A program made the translations under genes and the position numbers. Under the pieces are notes generated by a model. It made no database searches and was not told where the DNA came from. It was given only the letters and a program-made list of their open reading frames with translations. Shown here piece by piece: positions 1-8,175 of a stretch of DNA of 64,000 nucleotides. Where the stretch lies: contig NZ_AUJE01000001.1 in the NCBI RefSeq assembly GCF_000424065.1, positions 62,001-126,000 of the forward strand, in the 5' to 3' direction. The first letter of the stretch is position 1. Every line of letters starts with the position of its first letter. This DNA is from Selenomonas ruminantium subsp. ruminantium ATCC 12561 (GTDB taxonomy: Bacteria; Bacillota; Negativicutes; Selenomonadales; Selenomonadaceae).

Positions 1-41
1 CTGATGAGTACCCATGCGGTATCGCCAGTATCAATCATCAT
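1..41 (-). CDS. amt: Ammonium transporter, N-terminal start only (cut by window edge)
   Basis: Reading leftward from an ATG at 41, the first codons give MMIDTGDTAWVLI, which matches the conserved N-terminus of Amt/MEP ammonium channels, where a TGDTAWVL-type segment opens the first membrane helix. An AAAGGA ribosome binding site lies just upstream. Only about 13 residues are inside the window, so the call rests on this short motif. A consensus promoter and a structured leader upstream support a regulated gene start. Confidence 0.6.
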   Translation of the reverse strand, partial: MMIDTGDTAWVLI

Positions 42-207
42 AATCAATCCTTTCCCTAACAACAAGAATAAGTCCTGCAAACAGGAAAGGCGCCCATAGC
101 GCAGTAAACCTGCACTACGGACGCCTTTGTCCAAAACGCTATGAACGCACAAATCCCCCATCACCCGGTACCTGGTGATGGGGGACAACGTTGTCCTGTT
201 TGCTTAT
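42..207 (-). promoter_or_regulatory. Structured 5' leader of amt with stacked hairpins
   Basis: The transcript expected from the promoter at 214-242 would have a leader of about 165 nt. On the minus strand it holds a 14-nt palindrome (183-196), a perfect 12-bp stem with an 8-nt loop (arms 154-165 and 174-185), and a 19-bp stem with a 5-nt loop (86-128) that pairs throughout if three G-U pairs are allowed. A small stem (TCCTG/CAGGA) follows before the ribosome binding site. No U-tract follows the large stems, so simple termination is not obvious. I do not recognise a known glutamine or ANTAR-target motif. Regulation by nitrogen status is an inference from the downstream gene. Confidence 0.5.
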
Positions 208-213
208 GACGTC

Positions 214-242
214 ATTATAGACGCTGAAAAAGTGGTTGTCAA
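214..242 (-). promoter_or_regulatory. Consensus sigma-70/A promoter for amt
   Basis: On the minus strand TTGACA (242-237) is separated by exactly 17 bp from TATAAT (219-214), both perfect matches to consensus. A TGACGTCA palindrome (207-214) sits at the expected start site. The promoter faces amt, with no other gene between. Confidence 0.8.
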
Positions 243-285
243 GAAGTTCAACACGTGTATACAGAATATTTGTAAGGACAAAAAG

Positions 286-753
286 CTATTGTTTCCGCAG
301 CATACCAATTTCAATAGGAGATTCTCCCGCTATGCAGTAATAGTAACGATGATTGCGAAATTCGACCACGGCTACATTGCGGATTTGTTGCAGGCGTTCC
401 ATATTCTCGGCAGATATGCCATAGAGCCTGCCAACTTCAGCCAGGGTTTGCTGAGGGAAATCTTTACGTCGTTTTTTGCGATGAAAGCGTAACCAATTGT
501 AAAATTGCCAGAGAATTATCAGTAAAATTGATGCGATAACAACGAGTGTCATAATTGTGAGTGTGTGTAACAAACTGGCGTTTGTGTTAACATACAATTT
601 ATTGTATAGAGTGATGATGATAAAAAGCCATAAAACAATAGTAAAAGCAAGCGACAAAATATTTTCGATAATGCGGATGAGCAAATGCCGTTTATTTTTT
701 GCTTCATATATTGGGGACTGTTGCTCGCTAATATCCATTTTCTTCAAAACCAA
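286..753 (-). CDS. pgaD: PgaD-like c-di-GMP-dependent accessory subunit of PNAG synthase
   Basis: A 155-residue protein with two hydrophobic segments (about residues 31-55 and 66-85) followed by a basic cytoplasmic tail, the layout of PgaD. In E. coli PgaD (137 aa) pairs with PgaC in the inner membrane, and c-di-GMP stabilises the pair to switch on poly-beta-1,6-GlcNAc polymerisation. It is the last gene of the pgaABCD operon, 16 bp after pgaC. The start is taken as TTG at 753 because AAAGGAG lies just upstream; an ATG at 738 is too far from it. Sequence identity to PgaD is weak, so the call leans on size, topology and position. No clear terminator follows it, and read-through into the amt leader is possible. 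Confidence 0.72.
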   Translation of the reverse strand: MVLKKMDISEQQSPIYEAKNKRHLLIRIIENILSLAFTIVLWLFIIITLYNKLYVNTNASLLHTLTIMTLVVIASILLIILWQFYNWLRFHRKKRRKDFPQQTLAEVGRLYGISAENMERLQQIRNVAVVEFRNHRYYYCIAGESPIEIGMLRKQ

Positions 754-769
754 TGAACTCCTTTGGTGG

Positions 770-2035
770 TTAATTTTTTATACCCCGGTCAGGGCTGACC
801 CATACTGCTGTAGTGGTCATGTCGCGTTTTAGCCCCACAGGCGTTGCAACCACAGCGGACAGGGCATTGAATATCCAGTAGATAACGGGGTACCATATTA
901 CCCAAAAATAAGTTTTGAGCAGCGACCTGTCATAGCGTGAATCAATGAGAATACTGACTAAAAATTGCAACAGACAAGCCAGTGAGATGAGTGATCCCTT
1001 CCAGCTTATCAGGGGATTGCCTAAATCCGGCAGCATGGCGGCATAGCTGCTGCCGGTAAAATCAAAGAGCATACGGGCAAGCCATAGAATCCCGCAGATT
1101 ACAAAGGAATAAGCCCAAAAGATGCCCAAAAAGTAATCCAGATAAATCGGCCAAATACGTCGTTCCTTGTAGTGACGCCATACGTCGATATGGGTGCGGA
1201 TAACCTCGACTCCGCCTTGTGCCCAGCGTTTTCGCTGTACCCATATTCCTTTCAGGGTTTCTGGTACCAGCATCCAGCAGACCATGTTGGGTTCATAGCG
1301 GATATCCCAAAATTTAGTTTCCATTTTCCAGGTCATTTCGATATCATCGGTGATGGCGGTATTGCTCCACATCCCCGCATTGATGATGGCGGTGCGGCGC
1401 CATGCAGCCACTACGCCGGATACGGTCATGACCTTGCCGATAATGCGCTGTGTGCGCTTAATGAGTCCGATAACGCTGGCGTATTCAGCTGTCTGAATTT
1501 TGGCCAGCAGGCTGGTGCGGTTGCGTACCTTGGGATTGCCTGTAACTGCACCAACACGGGGAAAGTTATTGAAGTGCCATACAGCCCATTCAATGGCATG
1601 TTCATCAAGCATGGAATCTGCATCCAGCGTAACAATGATTTCGCCATGGCTCATGGCAAAGGCCAGATTCAGTCCATTGGCCTTGCCGAGGTTTTTTTCC
1701 ATATGCAGTATTTTGAGGCTGGGATATTCATCCATTAGGCTTTCTAATACCTGTTGGGTATTGTCGGTGCTGGCATCGTTTATGACGATGACTTCGAGAT
1801 TTTTGTAGTGGTTGGCAAAGATAGAGTGTACGGCATCGGCAATATCCCGTTCCTCATTATGCGCCGGAATGAAAACGGAGACTAGAGGCTTATGGGTGAG
1901 TATGGGGGGATTTTTATCCCGGCCACGTTCCCGCCGCCAGTAAAAGCAAATACCGCCAATCATCCATACAAAGCTCATAATGATGGGATAGTAGAATACA
2001 AAATCAGCCAGCCATAAAATAAATGCGTAAATCAA
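770..2035 (-). CDS. pgaC: Poly-beta-1,6-N-acetyl-D-glucosamine synthase (GT2)
   Basis: A 421-residue inner-membrane processive glycosyltransferase that polymerises GlcNAc from UDP-GlcNAc. It has an N-terminal membrane segment, then the GT2 domain with VINDASTDNT (nucleotide binding), the TLDADSM DxD metal motif, a TDDIEM acceptor motif and the QRKRW product-binding motif, then C-terminal membrane helices. All are in the order and spacing of PgaC/IcaA, and the length is close to E. coli PgaC (441 aa). The apparent start is TTG at 2035, with AAGGAGG about 13 bp upstream. It sits between pgaB and pgaD. Activity should depend on PgaD and c-di-GMP, as in E. coli. Confidence 0.93.
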   Translation of the reverse strand: MIYAFILWLADFVFYYPIIMSFVWMIGGICFYWRRERGRDKNPPILTHKPLVSVFIPAHNEERDIADAVHSIFANHYKNLEVIVINDASTDNTQQVLESLMDEYPSLKILHMEKNLGKANGLNLAFAMSHGEIIVTLDADSMLDEHAIEWAVWHFNNFPRVGAVTGNPKVRNRTSLLAKIQTAEYASVIGLIKRTQRIIGKVMTVSGVVAAWRRTAIINAGMWSNTAITDDIEMTWKMETKFWDIRYEPNMVCWMLVPETLKGIWVQRKRWAQGGVEVIRTHIDVWRHYKERRIWPIYLDYFLGIFWAYSFVICGILWLARMLFDFTGSSYAAMLPDLGNPLISWKGSLISLACLLQFLVSILIDSRYDRSLLKTYFWVIWYPVIYWIFNALSAVVATPVGLKRDMTTTAVWVSPDRGIKN

Positions 2036-2062
2036 AATAAAATTTGTTCCTCCTTGGAAATT

Positions 2063-3898
2063 TTATTTCTCCCAATGAGCAAAGCCCAATGGGTAATAAC
2101 CGAGATTTTTCATGCCCGCAGCTTTTAAGATATGCATCTGTCGGCTGAACGTTTTATTGTCCAGCCAGCAATGGTTATCCCAGTCGTAGGTCTGAATTTT
2201 TACCAAAGTTTTGCCGGTGCCTTGTTTGTCCTTAATAATCCGGGCAATTTTTTTCAGGTATTCATAAGGCTCGTCCTCTTTATCCATAAAGGGGTAGGCC
2301 ATTACTACGGTGTAATCGTATTTGGCTAAATAATCATCATAGCTTTGGGCAAGCCAGTTTTCCGAATCTGGATAAAGCAGGGCGCCGGCGTATATATCCC
2401 GCATGATTACGGCATGCGGGTGAAGGCTTTTAAACGCATGAATTGCTCCGTCGGCAGCTTTATCCAGGGCCTCCTGTTTCCATTGGGTAAAGGCGGCAAG
2501 TTCTGCCTTGTCGGCTGTGTTTATAGCGGATAAATCTTTGCCGAATTTCTGCTGATAGGCTGTTTGCGCCGGAGTGGAGAAATCTTCGTCCTGATTGAGG
2601 TATAGGTCATCCTGCAGCAGGATGCCGTCTATTTGTGTGTTGGCAGCTAAATCATAAAATAGTTGGTTGACATGGGATAGCGCATCCTGGTCAAAAGGAC
2701 TTATACGGTGGTACCATCCTTTTTCGCCACGGGATATTACGGCATTGTCGTCGTTTGCTTTGATTAAGGTCTGATAATTCAACGTGGGCAGCCAGGCTAA
2801 TACCGTGATAAGCTGCTGCTGCAGGCGGTTGGCAACATCGCCCAAAATGTCTGCCCGCACAGGAATCTGGCTGTTGGCAAAATATACTTCATCCACATTG
2901 CCATCGCCGTCCGGGTCAGCGAATGCCTGCAAAGCCACAGTGTTGATGTTATTGTTGGCGAGCTGTGTAAGCAGTTCATTTACATTTTGTTGATATTTGG
3001 TTGGGTTTTCATCGTAGATATTGTCCAAATCCGCTTGTGCCATGCGGATACCGGCAGAATCCCAGGTGTCGTGATTGACAGTCAGCAGCTTTTTCAGGCG
3101 GTTGGTATCAAAATCGCTTTCCATGATGATGCGTTTGGCATAAAGCAGGGAGTCTTCGCTGGCTTCGTTAACCCCGCCGTCCAATAGGAAGGTCGCCTCC
3201 ATGCCCGATTGGGCAGCGATTTCTACGGCTTCTTTGGTATAGATGCCGTAAGGCCAAACCATGGCACGCGCCTTATGGCCCAAATGCTCCTGAAAAAGCC
3301 GCTGTACTTCCTGAATATCGTTGGTTATCCGTGTATGGTACTCGGCATCGGTTTCATAGCGCCCGGCAAGGTAAAGATGGCTGCCGACAACACCGTTCCG
3401 TCCGCCCTGCGGATTAACGTCCTGCTGTTTGTGCATGGCGTGGGTGTGGGAGACTACGGTCACAAGGCCGCTATCCTCCATTTCCTTTAACTCATCCCAG
3501 GAGGCAGCATCCCGTACATCGTTGGGTTTTTCCTCATGGTTGGTCCAGGAACTGACGATAGCCAGCATGCCTGGTGCCTGATACTTTTTTAGCAGGGGAT
3601 AAACTTTGGTATAAAAAGAGCGATAGCCATCATCGAAGGTGATCATCACGCTTTTGTCGGGCAGCTTGAGCTCGCCACGGCAATAGCGTATATATTCGTC
3701 AAGACTGGTGAAGTGATAGCCATCATTTTTGAGAAACTTCAGATGTTCTTCCAGACGTTTATGGCTGACCGCAAAGGCGTCTCCGGCCCGGTCTACTTCG
3801 TGATAGCAGAGAATCGTCACACTGGCAAAAGCCGCGTGTGTTGGCAGTACACAGGCAGCACACAGGCATAAAATAAGAATCAATTTTTTCAGCATCAT
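2063..3898 (-). CDS. pgaB: PNAG N-deacetylase with C-terminal hydrolase domain
   Basis: A 611-residue exported protein that partly de-N-acetylates PNAG and can cleave it, aiding export. A signal peptide precedes a CE4 domain with ITFDDGYRS (metal-binding Asp pair) and VVSHTHAMHK, which supplies the metal-binding histidines. The C-terminal half resembles the PgaB glycoside hydrolase domain and includes GILLQDDLYLNQDEDF, with the acidic residues expected there. The start at 3898 is an ATG sharing bases with the pgaA stop (TAATG) behind GGAGGTGG, so the two genes are translationally coupled. No lipobox is obvious, unlike the E. coli protein. Confidence 0.93.
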   Translation of the reverse strand: MMLKKLILILCLCAACVLPTHAAFASVTILCYHEVDRAGDAFAVSHKRLEEHLKFLKNDGYHFTSLDEYIRYCRGELKLPDKSVMITFDDGYRSFYTKVYPLLKKYQAPGMLAIVSSWTNHEEKPNDVRDAASWDELKEMEDSGLVTVVSHTHAMHKQQDVNPQGGRNGVVGSHLYLAGRYETDAEYHTRITNDIQEVQRLFQEHLGHKARAMVWPYGIYTKEAVEIAAQSGMEATFLLDGGVNEASEDSLLYAKRIIMESDFDTNRLKKLLTVNHDTWDSAGIRMAQADLDNIYDENPTKYQQNVNELLTQLANNNINTVALQAFADPDGDGNVDEVYFANSQIPVRADILGDVANRLQQQLITVLAWLPTLNYQTLIKANDDNAVISRGEKGWYHRISPFDQDALSHVNQLFYDLAANTQIDGILLQDDLYLNQDEDFSTPAQTAYQQKFGKDLSAINTADKAELAAFTQWKQEALDKAADGAIHAFKSLHPHAVIMRDIYAGALLYPDSENWLAQSYDDYLAKYDYTVVMAYPFMDKEDEPYEYLKKIARIIKDKQGTGKTLVKIQTYDWDNHCWLDNKTFSRQMHILKAAGMKNLGYYPLGFAHWEK

Positions 3899-5832
3899 TA
3901 CCACCTCCAATTATAGCTTGCAGAAAATTGACAGCCATTATTACGGCGGTTATTATTGGTGTTTGCCTGACGAAAATACTGGTAAAAAGTCGTTCCCAGC
4001 TGCAATTGTTGGTTATGGGGGAAATCCTTGATGTATTCCAGCCGGATATGCGGTGTACATTCCATGCGGTCATCATTGTCGTGTCCCCAGCCCAGACTGG
4101 TTTCGCATAGCCAGCTGGTGGAGATTTTGGGATAATTCCATGCTCGCTGCCAGCTGAGTGTATAATCCAGCCGGCGGTTAGGGGAGTCATAAAACCATTC
4201 TTCCCGGTCGTAATTGGCATGACTGTAACCCAGGAGCAACCTGTCGCTGAAATTGCGTTTTACCTGCAGCAGCTGATTGATTTCCAGTTCGTATTCTCGG
4301 TATTTATTCTGGTCGGCAAGCGTTGCCCAGGTATAGCTGGCATTAAAAGCCGTTTGTGGCGTTAGCTGATGGTTGAGGCTGATGGTTTGGTAATGTTCGC
4401 GTATGCCGTTTTTTATCGTGCCCGCATGATTGTGCAGGCGCATACCGTATTCATAACCGATACTGGCCGCATCGCTCAAATCGAATGCGATGGCTAAATT
4501 GTAGCCATTTTTGACCTTGGCGCCATTGTAACGAATCCACTCGCCAGCAATTTCGCCCCAGGTGTATTTTTTTCGCAACCCGATAGCGTGCTGCCAATAT
4601 ACCGCATGGGAATCATCATCATTCAGCCAGCTGCGGCGGATTTCACGGGAAAGATAAACATTGTGTCCCCAATAGCTGTCATAGCGGATATCGGCTGACT
4701 GCTGCCGGTTGCGTTTATTGTCCAAAGACGTCTCGTAGAATGTAGTGAGACTGTGGAGTGTCTGACTTTCATATGCGTTTTGCACAGATAAAGCACTCAT
4801 ATCGCTGTCATCTTCAGCCAGAAGCTCTTGCAGGCTGGTGCGGGTATCGGCCAAAAGTTCGTTGTTCATTTTGTTGGCAGCCTGTGTAACTTTTGCCTCA
4901 TGGGCAATTTCTGGATTTTGGCTGTGTTGGAGCTTTCGCAGGATTTTATCTGCTTCGTGGTAATAGCTGCGCTCCTTGAGTCCTTCATCCCGCCTAAAAT
5001 TGAGGTCTTCATTATTTAGGTCACGACCAGCGTTTACCAGACTTTGTGCATAGAGCAGCTGATAGGATTCTTTTTCGGCTTCATCCTGCCCCAATAGGGC
5101 AAACAGTTGGCGGGCAATTCCGAGTTTACCGTCAAGGATAAAGGCCGCGGCATCGCTGACGATGATGTTGTTGTATCGGGGCGCGATATTGGCTGCCTGA
5201 CGGTAGGCGGCGATAGCTTTGCCTTGCTGTCCCAGGCGTGCCAATGTGTATGCATATCCTAGTTGGACATAGGGAACATTTTCTGGTTTTTCGCGTGAAA
5301 GAATTTCTTCATAAATCTTTTTGGCCTGACGGTATTTTCGCTGCCGCAGGCAGACTGCAGCTACATTTTCCAAACCATATACCGGAAATGACCGCCAGTC
5401 TTGTACATAGGTATGAAAAGTATCCAAAACTTTTTGCGGTTCATTACACGCACGCAAGGCCTGCAGGTAATCGCTGAGCATAAATTTATCTACACCGGGT
5501 TTTATATAGGGACCTAAGATTATTACCGCGCGGCTTGGCTCATTGCTATTTATATACATGGCTGCACGCCGGGCATCCATTTCCCGCAGAAAATCCTGCT
5601 GTCCGGCGGCAATGGCTGCTGAACGTGCCTGCTGGAAATATTTTTCCGCCGCGACATAATCGTGCCGTTCAATAGCCTGTTGTCCTTCGCGATTTAGCTG
5701 GGCGTAGTCTGATGCTGCTGTGGCAGTTGTCATTTCGCTTAGTGGTGTGGCCTGTCCTGTACCATATAAACTGCTCGCCAGTAATATGCCAGCGAGCAGT
5801 TCCCTTTTTTGCCAATTTATGGTCATTGGCAT
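3898..5832 (-). CDS. pgaA: PNAG export outer-membrane porin with TPR domain
   Basis: About 644 residues. After a signal peptide, the N-terminal half (to about residue 340) is alpha-helical with TPR-like repeats (for example LNREGQQAIERHDYVAAEKYF and VPYVQLGYAYTLARLGQQGKAI). The C-terminal half alternates polar and aromatic residues and ends in an aromatic strand (SASYNWRW), as in outer-membrane beta-barrels. This is PgaA architecture, though shorter than the E. coli protein (807 aa). An in-frame extension to 5910 exists, but the start is placed at 5832 (or ATG 5826) because AAGGAAGG lies directly upstream. As first gene of the operon it directly shows that the organism has an outer membrane. 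Confidence 0.88.
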   Translation of the reverse strand: MPMTINWQKRELLAGILLASSLYGTGQATPLSEMTTATAASDYAQLNREGQQAIERHDYVAAEKYFQQARSAAIAAGQQDFLREMDARRAAMYINSNEPSRAVIILGPYIKPGVDKFMLSDYLQALRACNEPQKVLDTFHTYVQDWRSFPVYGLENVAAVCLRQRKYRQAKKIYEEILSREKPENVPYVQLGYAYTLARLGQQGKAIAAYRQAANIAPRYNNIIVSDAAAFILDGKLGIARQLFALLGQDEAEKESYQLLYAQSLVNAGRDLNNEDLNFRRDEGLKERSYYHEADKILRKLQHSQNPEIAHEAKVTQAANKMNNELLADTRTSLQELLAEDDSDMSALSVQNAYESQTLHSLTTFYETSLDNKRNRQQSADIRYDSYWGHNVYLSREIRRSWLNDDDSHAVYWQHAIGLRKKYTWGEIAGEWIRYNGAKVKNGYNLAIAFDLSDAASIGYEYGMRLHNHAGTIKNGIREHYQTISLNHQLTPQTAFNASYTWATLADQNKYREYELEINQLLQVKRNFSDRLLLGYSHANYDREEWFYDSPNRRLDYTLSWQRAWNYPKISTSWLCETSLGWGHDNDDRMECTPHIRLEYIKDFPHNQQLQLGTTFYQYFRQANTNNNRRNNGCQFSASYNWRW

Positions 5833-5881
5833 CAATCCTTCCTTTGTTGAACTTAAATGGAAAGTATTTCCATAGCCAACT

Positions 5882-5910
5882 ATTATAGGATAATAAATAG
5901 GTACTTTCAA
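5882..5910 (-). promoter_or_regulatory. Promoter of the pgaABCD operon
   Basis: On the minus strand TTGAAA (5910-5905) and TATAAT (5887-5882) are separated by 17 bp. The start site would lie near 5875, leaving a leader of about 45 nt before pgaA. The -35 element sits in the context CCTATTGAAA, which is also found at the divergent promoter at 6164. Confidence 0.72.
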
Positions 5911-6413
5911 TAGGTATTAAGTCCCACCCTATTTAGTGTTGGCTTTGTGCATGTAGGGACCATAAGGTGATGTATCAGCTGCTGGAGAATAAAGGTTTAT
6001 ACTGCGTTAATATAGCGGGTATAGGCGTAAAAAAATGCGACGGAGAATGGCATAGTGTGACCAGCTGTACAGGTGGATATTGAATATTAAACAAAAATTA
6101 TACGAAAATTAAATGAGGATTAAAAATAACGTTTTTTTATAAAATAAGAGGACTTAAAGCCTATTGAAACCACGATTTGATTAATCTATAATATCAAGTT
6201 ATAAAATGCCTTCAACCCAATTCCCACATAGGAAGAATGGAGGGATTTTATAGATGATTCTTCTTTATTTATATAGGTATATAGGCCTTCATGGAAAGAT
6301 AAAATTAAGAATATTTATAGTTTACATTGACAATGATATGTATAGTAAATTTTGTCTTTATGGGGAACTGGGGGCTATTTTATCTGATGGTGAAAGGATT
6401 GTAGGACAAATTG
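5911..6413. other. Divergent intergenic region between the two exopolysaccharide operons
   Basis: About 500 bp, strongly A+T rich, with no convincing gene on either strand. It holds the pga promoter at its left edge and a plus-strand promoter at 6164-6192, leaving a leader of about 210 nt before the outer-membrane protein gene. I looked for a c-di-GMP riboswitch because both operons are likely c-di-GMP linked, but no convincing conserved core was found. Confidence 0.6.
6164..6192 (+). promoter_or_regulatory. Promoter of the second exopolysaccharide operon
   Basis: TTGAAA (6164-6169), 17 bp, then a perfect TATAAT (6187-6192). The -35 lies in GCCTATTGAAAC, resembling the pga promoter context. 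The leader is about 210 nt of A+T-rich sequence. Confidence 0.65.
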
Positions 6414-8117
6414 GTGAATGGTTGTAGTGGAAAAAAACATTCCCATTTGGAAGCATATGTCAAAAAGTGCTTTCTAGGGGCTGTTTTTATGGGGGTTGGA
6501 TTATCTGCGTCGCCGGTTCAGGCTGCCTCGAATGATGTATGGATATACGATTCGATTATGCTGCTGGCCAAGGAAGGTTATATGGATATGCCGGAAAAGC
6601 CATTGAACGCATATTCCAAAAAAGAACTGGGGCAGATGGTCGCACAAGCATTATTGGAGTTTGAAAAGAACCGTACAGGTTCATTGGCTGATGAATATGG
6701 TCGTATATCCCGTTTGTTGGTAGTTGATGAAGTACAGCTGAAACTGGCTAAAGAACAGGAGCGGGAAGCTGAATCACGGATTAAGAGCGCACGCAGCAAA
6801 GCGGCAAAAGATACGGAAATGTATGTCCGCCGCTCGATGCAGGGGCAAAATCGCTTGGAAGTTATGCAGCCGTTAAAAGAAAAAAGCGATAGTTCACTGA
6901 GAAAAATAGAGCAAGCATCTAGAGATTATGCTCAAGCCAAAAGCCGTGTTGAGCAGCGGGCTAAAATGTTGGATTATGTCCGCAAAAGACAGCAGGATTT
7001 GTTGACTGGCCTGAGCGGTACAGGACAGACAAGTGGTTCAGATGTTCAGATAAGTGCGACTAGCGGGTACGGAGAAAGTACTGTAGCAGGCGGCTATAAT
7101 GGTTCTGTGGTGCCCTCTTCGGTGTTGGATACTGTGGGCAGGCTTAGAGCAGAATTCCTGCCTGAGTTGGAAGAAAACGGCAGCTTGGATAGCATGAATG
7201 CCCGTCAGCAATTAGAATCCAACATGCCAGTAGAAGATGTACCGGATCAGCAATTGAAGCTGGATGCGGAAGTGCGTTATGATGTCCGCTATGCTCGCGG
7301 TGCTTATGATAGCGGCAACAAACAGCGTGCTCGTGTCCGTTTATACCCGGATTATAACATCGACAACAACTGGCATGCTATTGGTATGTTGGAATGGGAA
7401 AAAGCCTTTACTGGTAATAAAGATGATAAAGATGGCAGATTAAAACTGGATCGTTATTATTTGAGCGGTAATGTTGGGCTCGTACACATGGATTTTGGCG
7501 CCTTTGGCAGCACGATGGCGGAAGGCAATATCTATGACAGCAAGTTTATGGGGGGGCGCTTACAAGCTGGTAATCCCGTTAAATACACTTTGGAATATGG
7601 CAAGGCCGCTGTTGATGGAATGGATAAATCGTATGACTTTACCATTTCTTATCAAGATGCAGTTTATGGTGTCGATGGTGGATATTATCATTTCAAGTAT
7701 AAAGACGGAAAAAATCAAAATATCTATATGGCCAATTATCATCATAATATAGGCTTGTTGGATGTAGGCGCGATGCTTTTGCATGGCAGGGACAGCGGCC
7801 ATAGCGGAAAAACAGGTTATGTATTCACACTGGGCTACACGCCGCAAAACAGCTGGCAGCCATATACGTTTAGCAGCTGGCTCAAATACTATTATCAACC
7901 TCAATCGACTTATATCCGGCATACCATGAACGGTATGGCGGATGTTATGCAGCCTTATGGCGGCTTTAAGGGTTGGGGAATTGGTATAAATTATAGTCTG
8001 CCGGATGCCTGGACTTTGGGGTTGGAATTTTATCGTTTACAGGATCTTGATTATGGCAGACGCAGCAATACCATTTGGTTTGCGGTAACCAAGTCGTTCC
8101 AAAATTATCATGAATAA
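6414..8117 (+). CDS. SLH-type outer-membrane beta-barrel protein, first gene of exopolysaccharide locus
   Basis: A protein of about 567 residues with a signal peptide ending near VQA-ASN. It has an SLH-like segment (about 40-85: NDVWIYDSIMLLAKEGYMD followed by YSKKELGQMVAQALLEFE), a charged coiled coil (about 95-200), a Gly/Ser linker, and a C-terminal half of alternating aromatic strands ending FAVTKSFQNYHE. This resembles the OmpM family of Negativicutes, in which SLH domains tie the outer membrane to the cell wall. As the first gene of the locus it may provide the export pore, which is inferred from position only. The start could be GTG 6414 or TTG 6411; AGGA lies upstream. Confidence 0.7.
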   Translation: MNGCSGKKHSHLEAYVKKCFLGAVFMGVGLSASPVQAASNDVWIYDSIMLLAKEGYMDMPEKPLNAYSKKELGQMVAQALLEFEKNRTGSLADEYGRISRLLVVDEVQLKLAKEQEREAESRIKSARSKAAKDTEMYVRRSMQGQNRLEVMQPLKEKSDSSLRKIEQASRDYAQAKSRVEQRAKMLDYVRKRQQDLLTGLSGTGQTSGSDVQISATSGYGESTVAGGYNGSVVPSSVLDTVGRLRAEFLPELEENGSLDSMNARQQLESNMPVEDVPDQQLKLDAEVRYDVRYARGAYDSGNKQRARVRLYPDYNIDNNWHAIGMLEWEKAFTGNKDDKDGRLKLDRYYLSGNVGLVHMDFGAFGSTMAEGNIYDSKFMGGRLQAGNPVKYTLEYGKAAVDGMDKSYDFTISYQDAVYGVDGGYYHFKYKDGKNQNIYMANYHHNIGLLDVGAMLLHGRDSGHSGKTGYVFTLGYTPQNSWQPYTFSSWLKYYYQPQSTYIRHTMNGMADVMQPYGGFKGWGIGINYSLPDAWTLGLEFYRLQDLDYGRRSNTIWFAVTKSFQNYHE

Positions 8118-8175
8118 GTGTAGTTGGGGTAATAGGATATAAATACAAGGAATGAAAGGATGATTTAATTTAATC

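Noticed and set aside
183-196. GGACAACGTTGTCC palindrome as a stand-alone operator
   Set aside because: It lies downstream of the amt transcription start, within the structured leader; without a second copy or known regulator an operator call is not justified.
5900-5965. Possible c-di-GMP (GEMM-I) riboswitch on the minus strand upstream of pgaA
   Set aside because: A GCACA...GGTGGGAC pattern resembles part of the motif, but the conserved GCAAAGC core, the GAAA tetraloop and its receptor are missing, and the segment overlaps and precedes the predicted promoter.
6327-6355. TTGACA at 6327 as a second promoter for the outer-membrane protein gene
   Set aside because: No acceptable -10 element lies 16-18 bp downstream.
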